A program made the translations under genes and the position numbers. This document shows positions 47,253 through 54,256 of a stretch of DNA of 64,000 bases, piece by piece. The notes under the pieces are model-generated. The model was given only the letters and a program-made list of their open reading frames with translations, searched no databases and was not told where the DNA came from. Positions within the stretch are counted from its first letter, which is position 1. Each line of letters opens with the position of its first letter. Location of the stretch: contig NZ_JOEE01000001.1 of assembly GCF_000720925.1 (NCBI RefSeq), positions 124,001 through 188,000 on the forward strand. The letters are read 5' to 3'. The DNA is from Phycicoccus jejuensis. Lineage in GTDB: Bacteria; Actinomycetota; Actinomycetes; Actinomycetales; Dermatophilaceae.

Positions 47253-49124
47253 ATGACCCTCGACGTCGAGCTGGCCGAGGTGCGCGACTTCCTCGCCGCC
47301 CACGAGCCGTTCGCCGGGCTGCCCCCGCAGGTCCTCGAGCGGCTGCCGGCGCGGATGTCGGTCGAGTACGTGCGCCGTGGGCGCGAGATCATCGGCCGCG
47401 GGCACGACAACCACCACCTGCACGTCCTGCGGGCCGGGGCCGCCGACGTCCGCGACGCCCAGGGCACGCTCGTCGACCGCGGCGAGGCCGGCAGCACCTT
47501 CGGGTCCATCACCCTGACCCAGGGCAACCCGTCGACCTTCTCGGTCACCGCGATCGAGGACTGCCTCCTCCTCCTGCTGCCCGAGGACGACTTCCACGCC
47601 CTCTGCCGCGAGCACCCCGACGTCGACGCGTTCTTCGACGCGCAGCGCCGCAGCCGGATGAGCGGGGCGGTCGCCGGGCTGCACGTCTCGGGGTCGGGGC
47701 ACGCCATCCTCACGACCCCCGTGCACGAGCTCGTCGCCCGCGGCGTCGTCTCGGTGCCGGCGAGCGCGAGCATCCGCGAGGCCGCGACGACGATGACCGA
47801 GCAGCGCGTCTCCTCCCTCGTCGTCCTCGACGGCGACCGCCTCGTCGGCATCCTCACCGACCGCGACCTGCGCAGCCGGGTGCTCGCGGCCGGAGCGGAC
47901 CCCGCGGCCGCCGTCACGACGGTGATGACGCCCGACCCGGTGACGGCGCCGGCCGAGTCGCTGGCCTTCGAGGCGCTGCTGACGATGACGAGCCGGCGCA
48001 TCCACCACCTGCCGCTCGTCGACGCCGCCGGCCGGCCCGCGGGAGTCGTGACGACGACCGACCTCCTGCGGCTCGAGGAGGCGAACCCCGTCTACCTCGC
48101 GGGCGACGTCGCCCGGCAGGCCGACATCGAGGGCGTGGCCCGCGCGGCGTCGCGGCTGCCCCAGGTCGTCGAGGGCCTCGTCGGCCAGGACGCCAGCGCC
48201 GACGACATCGGCCGGGTCGTCACCGCGGTCGGCGATGCGGTCGAGCGCCGGCTCATCGCGCTCGTCGAGGAGGAGATGGGCCCGGCGCCCGTGCCCTACT
48301 GCTGGATGGCCCTGGGGTCGCGCGCGCGGCTGGAGCAGGCGCTCGCGACCGACCAGGACACCGCGCTCGTCATCGACGACGCCGTGGACGACGCCGGGCT
48401 CGCGTGGTTCGCGACCTTCGCCGAGCGGGTCACCGAGGCGCTCGTGCGCTGCGGCTACCCCCGGTGCACCGGCGGCGTCATGGCCTCGAGCCCGCAATGG
48501 CGCCGGACCCTGCGCGCCTGGCGCCGCGAGGTGTCCTCGTGGGTCGCCTCCCCGACGCCCGAGGCGGTGCTGCACTCGGCGGTGTTCTTCGACATGCGCC
48601 CGGTCCACGGGGACGAGTCGCTCCACGCCCGGCTCCAGCAGCACACCCTCGCGTCGACCCCGGGGGCGGCGACGTTCCTCGCGCACCTCGCCAAGGACGC
48701 CGGTGTGCACGAGCCGCCGCTCGGCTTCTTCCGCGGGCTCGTGCTCGAGAAGGCGGGTGAGCACAAGGACCGGCTCGAGATCAAGCGCGGCGGCATCCTG
48801 CCCGTCGTCGAGCTCGCCCGGGTCCACGCCCTCGCGACGGGGTCGCCGGCCGTCAACACCCGCGCCCGGCTCGAGGCCGCCCGGCTCGCCGGGGTGATCG
48901 GCGACGAGCTCGCCGACGACCTGCGCGACGCCTTCGAGTTCATCGGCTACGTGCGGCTGCGCCACCAGTCCGCGCAGGTCCGGGACGGACGCCCGCCCGA
49001 CAACTTCGTCGACCCCGCGACCCTGTCGAGCTTCGAGAAGCGCCACCTGCGCGAGGCCTTCGCGATCGTCCGGTCCGCGCAGCAGTCGCTCGGCCGCCGC
49101 CACCTCACGCAGTTCGTCTCGTGA
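47253..49124 (+). CDS. Cyclic-nucleotide-binding, CBS and DUF294 nucleotidyltransferase-like protein
   Basis: This 623-residue signalling protein has an N-terminal cyclic-nucleotide-binding domain (about 15-130), two CBS domains (about 155-275, with ILTDRDLRSRVLA), a nucleotidyltransferase-like DUF294 domain (GSRARLEQALATDQDTALV) and its DUF294 C-terminal domain. The DUF294 and adjacent exonuclease gene form a widespread pair, often by acetate permease genes. Role is probably in nucleotide-regulated control. It ends 10 nt before the exonuclease start. Confidence 0.9.
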   Translation: MTLDVELAEVRDFLAAHEPFAGLPPQVLERLPARMSVEYVRRGREIIGRGHDNHHLHVLRAGAADVRDAQGTLVDRGEAGSTFGSITLTQGNPSTFSVTAIEDCLLLLLPEDDFHALCREHPDVDAFFDAQRRSRMSGAVAGLHVSGSGHAILTTPVHELVARGVVSVPASASIREAATTMTEQRVSSLVVLDGDRLVGILTDRDLRSRVLAAGADPAAAVTTVMTPDPVTAPAESLAFEALLTMTSRRIHHLPLVDAAGRPAGVVTTTDLLRLEEANPVYLAGDVARQADIEGVARAASRLPQVVEGLVGQDASADDIGRVVTAVGDAVERRLIALVEEEMGPAPVPYCWMALGSRARLEQALATDQDTALVIDDAVDDAGLAWFATFAERVTEALVRCGYPRCTGGVMASSPQWRRTLRAWRREVSSWVASPTPEAVLHSAVFFDMRPVHGDESLHARLQQHTLASTPGAATFLAHLAKDAGVHEPPLGFFRGLVLEKAGEHKDRLEIKRGGILPVVELARVHALATGSPAVNTRARLEAARLAGVIGDELADDLRDAFEFIGYVRLRHQSAQVRDGRPPDNFVDPATLSSFEKRHLREAFAIVRSAQQSLGRRHLTQFVS

Positions 49125-49134
49125 GCGGGGCCCG

Positions 49135-49830
49135 GTGAGCCTGCTGCGCCGACCGGTCGCCGCGCGCCGCGAGCGCGCCCTGCGCCGGTGCGCCCCGGGG
49201 CCGCTCGCCGACCTGCTCGCCTCCCCGTCGCCGGAGCGGGACACCCCGCTGGAGCGCCTGCCGCTGCTCGCGGTCGACATCGAGACGACCGGCCTGGACC
49301 CGGTCCGCGACCGCGTGCTGGCGGTGGGCTGGGTGCCGGTCGACGGCGGCCGGGTCGACCTCGGCGGGGCCGGCGGCCACGTCGTCGCCGACGCGGGCGA
49401 GGTCGGCCGCAGTGCCACCGTCCACGGCATCACCGACGACGCGCTGGCCGCCGGGCTGCCGCTGGAGGACGTGCTCGGCGCGCTCCTGCGGGCGCTCGCC
49501 GGGCGGGTGCTGCTCGCGCACTTCGCGCGGATCGAGACGACCTTCCTCGGGGCGGCCTGCGAGCGGCGGTGGGGGGCCGGCCTCCCCGTCGAGGTCGTCG
49601 ACACCTTCGAGCTGGAGCGCCGCGCGCGGGGCGGGGGGTGGGACGCCGCGTCCGAGCCCGGGGCGCTGCGGCTGTGGACCGCCCGCGCCCGCTACGGGCT
49701 GCCGGTCTACCGGGCCCACGAGGCGCTGACCGACGCCCTCGCCTGCGCCGAGCTCTACCTCGCCCAGCGGGCGCACCTCGACGAGGAGGCCCCGGAGACG
49801 ACGACGACCCTCCGCCACGTCGTGGCGTGA
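49135..49830 (+). CDS. DnaQ-like 3'-5' exonuclease
   Basis: This 231-residue protein has the DEDD exonuclease motif I VDIETTGLD (D48, E50), VHGITDDALA and AHFARIETTFLG, and the final HEALTDALACAELYL. It degrades DNA or RNA ends. It starts with GTG 10 nt after the DUF294 gene, and the two are co-transcribed. Confidence 0.9.
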   Translation: MSLLRRPVAARRERALRRCAPGPLADLLASPSPERDTPLERLPLLAVDIETTGLDPVRDRVLAVGWVPVDGGRVDLGGAGGHVVADAGEVGRSATVHGITDDALAAGLPLEDVLGALLRALAGRVLLAHFARIETTFLGAACERRWGAGLPVEVVDTFELERRARGGGWDAASEPGALRLWTARARYGLPVYRAHEALTDALACAELYLAQRAHLDEEAPETTTTLRHVVA

Positions 49831-49867
49831 GGGTCGGTCTGCGTGCTGCTGGGCCCCCGGTGGGTGC

Positions 49868-50035
49868 TCAGATGTGACGCGGGGTGGCGGACTGCGCGAG
49901 GAGGTAGATCTCGTGCGTCTCGCGGACGAGGTCGCGGTCGACCTGCCCGTCCCAGCCGCGCCCGGAGAGGCGGTTGGTGCGGAGGGTCTGCGCGAGGTGA
50001 CGGGCCTTCTGGACGGAGAGCGATGCGGCGTTCAT
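49868..50035 (-). CDS. Small hypothetical protein (55 residues)
   Basis: The frame MNAASLSVQKARHLAQTLRT and following residues is basic at first, then acidic (RDLVRETHEIYLLAQSA). It diverges from the LysR gene, and GAACAT ends 7 nt before the ATG, as in other leaderless genes here. No family recognised. A short helical DNA-linked or stress peptide is possible. Could be a non-gene, but the start context supports it. Confidence 0.5.
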   Translation of the reverse strand: MNAASLSVQKARHLAQTLRTNRLSGRGWDGQVDRDLVRETHEIYLLAQSATPRHI

Positions 50036-50104
50036 GGGTCCTATGTTCCGCCTCCTGACCGTGCAGCACAACGCGACTTTGCTTCAGAATCCCGCAGTAT
50101 CGCT

Positions 50105-50110
50105 TAACAT
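50105..50110 (+). promoter_or_regulatory. -10 hexamer TAACAT of a leaderless promoter
   Basis: TAACAT ends 6 nt before the ATG at 50117 of the LysR gene. Confidence 0.6.
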
Positions 50111-50116
50111 TGGTGC

Positions 50117-51031
50117 ATGCTCGACCCGCACCGTCTCACGGTCTTCCGCTCGGTCGTCGCCAGCGGCTCGGTCCAGGCCGCCGCCGACAACCTCGGGCTC
50201 ACCTCCTCGGCGGTCAGCCAGCACCTCGCGGCGCTCCAGCGCGAGACCGGGCTGACCCTCTTCCAGCGCTCGGGCCGGGGCATCGTGCCGACCGAGGCCG
50301 CCCTCGTCCTCGACGCCCAGAGCGACGAGGCGATGAGCCAGTGGAGCCGCCTCGAGCACGTCGTCTCGGACCTGCGCGACGGCCGGTCGGGGCGGCTGTC
50401 CATCGGCTACTTCGCGAGCGCCGGGTCGGCGTGGATGCCGAGCCTCGTGCGGCGGCTGACGACCGAGTTCCCCGACCTCGTCCTCGAGCTGCGGCTCAAC
50501 GAGGTCGAGCAGCGCGGGCCGCGCCCGGACCTCGACCTGGCGATCGACCCGCCCGACACCCCGCTGCCCGCCGGCCTGCGCCGGGTCGACCTCACCGACG
50601 ACCCGTTCGTCGCCGTGCTCCCGCGCGACCACCCGCTCGCCGGCGAGGCGCAGATCGCGCTGACCGACCTGCGCGGCGAGACGTGGGTGAGCAGCGACTA
50701 CCCCCATGCCGTCGGCCACCGGCTGCTCGTGGCCGCGTGCGCGGCGGTCGGCCTGCGGCCCCGGTTCACCGTGCAGGCCCAGGACCACCACACGGCCATC
50801 GGCTTCGTGGCGGCCGGGGTCGGCGTCTCGGTGATGCCCGGCCTCGCCGCGCGGGGGCTGCCGCCATCGGTCGTGCGCGTCGACCTCGCCCCGCCGGCGC
50901 CGGTGCGCCACCTCTCGGCGGTCGTCCGGCAGCTGGGGGCCTCGAGCGCCCCGGCCGAGCGCGCGGTGCAGCTCCTCGAGGAGCTCATCTCGCACCCGGC
51001 CTGGTCGCCGCGGCGCCGCTCGGCCCGCTGA
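50117..51031 (+). CDS. LysR-family transcriptional regulator
   Basis: This 304-residue protein has the LysR helix-turn-helix in residues 5-60 (FRSVVASGSVQAAADNLGLT, SSAVSQHLAAL) and the LysR substrate-binding domain. It controls an unknown target, perhaps the divergent small gene or the convergent flavin-electron-transfer operon. Coinducer not determined. The start is leaderless. Confidence 0.9.
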   Translation: MLDPHRLTVFRSVVASGSVQAAADNLGLTSSAVSQHLAALQRETGLTLFQRSGRGIVPTEAALVLDAQSDEAMSQWSRLEHVVSDLRDGRSGRLSIGYFASAGSAWMPSLVRRLTTEFPDLVLELRLNEVEQRGPRPDLDLAIDPPDTPLPAGLRRVDLTDDPFVAVLPRDHPLAGEAQIALTDLRGETWVSSDYPHAVGHRLLVAACAAVGLRPRFTVQAQDHHTAIGFVAAGVGVSVMPGLAARGLPPSVVRVDLAPPAPVRHLSAVVRQLGASSAPAERAVQLLEELISHPAWSPRRRSAR

Positions 51032-51049
51032 GCGGCGGCCCGGCCGCGG

Positions 51050-51262
51050 TCAGGGCCGGTCGGACCAGTAGAGGGCGCGGGCGGGACAGAACGTGAGGGC
51101 GCGGTCGCCGTCCGGGCGGGGGACCTGCGGGTCGTCGACGACGGGGTAGCCCCACTCGTCGAGGCGGACCCGCCCGGCGAGGAGGGTGGCGCACACCCCG
51201 TGGCCGGTGCAGGCGACCCGGTCTACCCGCAGGGCCGGTGCGGCGTCAGGCGTGGTGGGCAC
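51050..51262 (-). CDS. CxxHxxC-type ferredoxin
   Basis: This 70-residue ferredoxin has CTGHGVC and the late FCPAR, the C-x2-H-x2-C...C-P pattern of mycobacterial ferredoxins, in which histidine stands at a cluster-ligand position of a [3Fe-4S] or [4Fe-4S] centre. It accepts single electrons. It overlaps the NuoF-like gene by 17 bp and ends the electron-transfer operon. Confidence 0.85.
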   Translation of the reverse strand: MPTTPDAAPALRVDRVACTGHGVCATLLAGRVRLDEWGYPVVDDPQVPRPDGDRALTFCPARALYWSDRP

Positions 51263-52343
51263 GGGCGAGGCTCCCTTCGGTGGGACAGGTCCCGACGGCG
51301 TGCGCGTCGAGGTGGGGGCCGAGCACCTGCAGCGCCGAGGCGGCGAAGCGCGAGACGCCGTCGGGGAAGCGGCAGGCGCCGCGGTCGGGGAGGAGGCCTG
51401 CGTGCCGGCGCACCTCGTGGGTGGCGGCCGGGCCGGGGTCGGCGAGGAGCCGGTCCCAGGCGCCGGCCAGCGCCGGCACGCCGAACATGCACGGCCCGCA
51501 CTGCCCCGCGGTCTCGCCGGCCGCATACCGCAGGTACCCGGCGACGGTGCGGACGGGGCAGCGCTGCGGGTCGAGGAGGTCGAGGATGCCGGGCCCGAGG
51601 CTCGCGCCGACCCGGGCCAGGTCGTCGGAGGACCAGCGCAGGGCGCGCAGCCGGTGCAGCGGCACGAGGGCGCCCCCGAGCCCGCCGACGACGACGTGCT
51701 CGGCGCCGCGCGCGGGCTCGGCCGCCGCGAGGAGCTCGGCGAGGGGGGTGCCGGCCTGCGTCTCGAGGACGCCCGGCCAGGAGACCGCACCGGTCAGGGT
51801 GACCAGCCGGGGGCCCGGCTCGGCCTCGGTGCCGAACGACCGGAACCAGGTCGGGCCGTGCTCGGCGACCTGGGCGACGCGCCACACCGTCTCGGCGTTG
51901 AGGACGACGGTCGGCGGCACGCGGCGGCCGTCGGCGTCCCGGCCGCCGGTGACGAACGGCCGGCGCTTGGTCATCGGCCGGGCCAGGCCACCTTGCGCGG
52001 CCGAGACGAGGGCGCTCTCCTCCGAGGACACGTAGCGGCCGGGGACGTCGAGGACGTCGAGCCCGGCGGCGGTGAGGAGAGCGGCCGTCCGCGACCCGCG
52101 GTGGGCGGCGAAGCGGATGGTGCGGCGCCGGCCGGGCGCCACGAGGTGGGCGCCGCGCAGGAGCTCCTCGAGGTGGTGCTCGACGACGAACGCGTCCTTG
52201 GCGGCGCCGATCTCGCCGTCGCAGGCGTTGACGACGAGGTGCGCGCCGTGGTCGTGGGCGGCGTCGACCTTGACGCCGGTGCTGAAGGCGGCCCCGCCCC
52301 GGCCGGTCAGGCCGGCGGCGTGGAGGTCGTCGACGAGGCTCAC
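51246..52343 (-). CDS. NuoF-like NADH-binding iron-sulfur protein
   Basis: This protein of about 365 residues has the NuoF start LTGRGGAAFSTGVK, the NAD/FMN-binding middle and the C-terminal iron-sulfur part GQCGPCMFG, GACRF and GTCPTEG. It probably takes electrons from NADH and passes them to the ferredoxin or membrane partner. The GTG at 52343 overlaps the membrane gene's stop (GTGA); a second GTG is two codons upstream. It lacks the other Nuo subunits, so it is not respiratory complex I. Confidence 0.85.
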   Translation of the reverse strand: MSLVDDLHAAGLTGRGGAAFSTGVKVDAAHDHGAHLVVNACDGEIGAAKDAFVVEHHLEELLRGAHLVAPGRRRTIRFAAHRGSRTAALLTAAGLDVLDVPGRYVSSEESALVSAAQGGLARPMTKRRPFVTGGRDADGRRVPPTVVLNAETVWRVAQVAEHGPTWFRSFGTEAEPGPRLVTLTGAVSWPGVLETQAGTPLAELLAAAEPARGAEHVVVGGLGGALVPLHRLRALRWSSDDLARVGASLGPGILDLLDPQRCPVRTVAGYLRYAAGETAGQCGPCMFGVPALAGAWDRLLADPGPAATHEVRRHAGLLPDRGACRFPDGVSRFAASALQVLGPHLDAHAVGTCPTEGSLARAHHA

Positions 52344-52903
52344 GACCACTCACCCCCGAGGACGACGTCGCGGCGGGCGCGGTCGGCGTGCGTGGCGAGC
52401 AGCCGCCACAGGACGGCCACGACGCCGATGCCGCCGCACGCCACGGTGACGGCCCGCAGGCCCGGCTGGTCCGAGGTGCCGAGGGCGAGCCCGTGGACCA
52501 GGGCCGACGGCCACAGGGCGTAGGTGGCGCGGTGCACCCAGCGCCACACCCGCTCGGGCAGGCGCGGCCGCAGCCACGACGTGGCGGCGACGACGGCGAG
52601 GAGGTCGACCGCGAGGGTGCCGAGGCCGACCCAGAACGGCTCGTACCCGCTCGTGAAGGGCAGCACCGCCGACACCGCGTCGATGCTCACGTAGGTCTCG
52701 GCGACCGCCGTCGCGACGTGAGCCGTGACGAAGGTGAGCATCCCGAGGGAGAGCCAGCGGTGGACGGCCATGACGACGGTCGCGGAGCCGCCGTGGGGCC
52801 GGCGCCGGCCGGCCGTGACGACGCCGAGGACGACGACGGCCGTCAGCAGGGCGATGCTCGCCACGCCGGTCGCGCGCGAGAGGTACCAGAGCGCCTCGTT
52901 CAC
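52340..52903 (-). CDS. Ferric-reductase-like transmembrane protein
   Basis: This 187-residue protein has about six helices and conserved histidines (VHRWLSLGMLTFVTAH and WVHRATYALWPSALVHGLAL) that should hold two haems, as in ferric reductase and MsrQ-like domains. It moves electrons across the membrane. The GTG start overlaps the apbE stop (GTGA). Its flavin partner could be the covalent flavin made by ApbE. Confidence 0.85.
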   Translation of the reverse strand: MNEALWYLSRATGVASIALLTAVVVLGVVTAGRRRPHGGSATVVMAVHRWLSLGMLTFVTAHVATAVAETYVSIDAVSAVLPFTSGYEPFWVGLGTLAVDLLAVVAATSWLRPRLPERVWRWVHRATYALWPSALVHGLALGTSDQPGLRAVTVACGGIGVVAVLWRLLATHADRARRDVVLGGEWS

Positions 52904-53850
52904 GAGGTCGCCTCCGTCGGGTCGGGCCAGCCGGGGGTCGTGACGACGGCGTGGCCGGTGTCGAGCCGGGCGGGCAGGCCGGTGCCGGCCAGCCAGGCGG
53001 GGGCGTCGTCGCCGAGCACGACGGCGGCGGTGGAGGCCGCGTTGGCCTCGAGGGCGCTCGCAGCGACCACGGTGACCTGGGCCCACGTGGCCGGGGCCGT
53101 GGCCCCGGTGCGGGGGTCGAGGACGTGGTGGCGGGTGCTGCCGTCGGCGACCGCCCAGGTGCGCCGCCGGGTCGAGCTCGTCGCGACCGCCTGGCCGCGC
53201 CGGAGGGCCAGGACCTGGACGACGTGGCCGTCAACGTCCTCGACGCCGACCCGCCAGCCCCCCTCCGGGGCCGGGCCGCCGACCGCGAGGTCGCCGCCCA
53301 GGTCGACGAGGAAGCCGCCGCGCAGCCGGGTCGCCAACCGGTCGGCGAGGACGTCGGCGGCGTGCGCCTTCGCGGTCGCCCCGAGGTCGAGCAGGCAGCC
53401 GGCGGGGACCTCGACGCGGTCGGTCGCCGGGTCGAGGTGGACGCTGCGCCAGCCGGGGACGGACGCCGCCGGCCGCAGGGGCGCGGTGCGGCCGCGAACG
53501 ACGGCGAGGTCGGCGTCGTAGCCGGACGCGGCGACCGCCCGACCGACGGTCGGGTCGACGAGCCCGTCGGTGAGGCGGGCCGCGCGCAGGGCCGCCCGCA
53601 GGCTGCTCGCGAGGACGGGGGAGGCGACGAGGCCGGCCGGCCCGTGGGCCGCGGCGGCGGCGAGCCGGCTCACCTCCGAGTCGGGGCGGAAGCGCGAGGC
53701 CGCGCGGTCCAGCGCCGCGAGGTGGTCGCGCACGATCGCCTCGGCCTCGGCGAGGGCGACCGGCTCGGTCACGAGGAGGCGGACGGTCGTCCCGATCGCC
53801 TCGAGCTCGGCCACCGTCGGCGAGGTGAGGGTCGACGGGGCGGGGGGCAC
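52900..53850 (-). CDS. apbE: FAD:protein FMN transferase
   Basis: This 316-residue protein has the ApbE fold with the conserved DLGATAKAHAADVLA and VDLGGDLAVGG, and TSSTRRRTWAVADG near the metal/FAD site. ApbE attaches FMN to a Thr or Ser of a target flavoprotein outside the membrane. It has no signal peptide, so it may act in the cytoplasm or be exported without one. No flavin-accepting FMN-binding domain is encoded in this operon. A small Ser-rich exported protein precedes it. Confidence 0.9.
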   Translation of the reverse strand: MPPAPSTLTSPTVAELEAIGTTVRLLVTEPVALAEAEAIVRDHLAALDRAASRFRPDSEVSRLAAAAAHGPAGLVASPVLASSLRAALRAARLTDGLVDPTVGRAVAASGYDADLAVVRGRTAPLRPAASVPGWRSVHLDPATDRVEVPAGCLLDLGATAKAHAADVLADRLATRLRGGFLVDLGGDLAVGGPAPEGGWRVGVEDVDGHVVQVLALRRGQAVATSSTRRRTWAVADGSTRHHVLDPRTGATAPATWAQVTVVAASALEANAASTAAVVLGDDAPAWLAGTGLPARLDTGHAVVTTPGWPDPTEATS

Positions 53851-53860
53851 GGCGGGCGCC

Positions 53861-54151
53861 TCAGGACCCGTGGGTCGTCGACTGCGACGACCCGCTGCTG
53901 CCGGAGACCCCGCCGGGGGAGGAGAACCCGGAGGTCCCGGAGGAGCTGCTGCTCGAGCCGGACGAGGTGCTCGAGCCGGACGAGCCCGACGAGCCGTCGT
54001 CGGAGGAGCCGGTCGTCGCCGCGCTCGCGGTGGTGGTCGTCGTCGCGGTCGCCAGGTGGTAGCCGGCGACCCCGGTCGTCAGGGCCGCCGCGGCGACGGC
54101 GCCGGCCGTCCAGGCCTTGGCCTGTTGCAGGGCACGAGGGGTGGTACGCAT
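53861..54151 (-). CDS. Ser/Gly-rich exported small protein in the flavin operon
   Basis: This 96-residue protein has an N-terminal signal anchor (residues about 10-32, AKAWTAGAVAAAALTTGVAG) and then a long Ser/Gly/Thr low-complexity tail ending in SSQSTTHGS. It has no clear FMN-binding fold. Some ApbE targets carry a Ser/Thr acceptor in a short exported protein, and this gene lies where such a target would be. That link is inference. No family known. Confidence 0.65.
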   Translation of the reverse strand: MRTTPRALQQAKAWTAGAVAAAALTTGVAGYHLATATTTTTASAATTGSSDDGSSGSSGSSTSSGSSSSSSGTSGFSSPGGVSGSSGSSQSTTHGS

Positions 54152-54256
54152 GGTGGTCGCCTCCGGGGTCGGGACGTGCTGACCCCTCGACGGTCCGCCC
54201 CGGCGCTGTGGCGGACCTGTGCGACCTCGATGGCTCCTCTGTGCCCTGCCGGCGGG

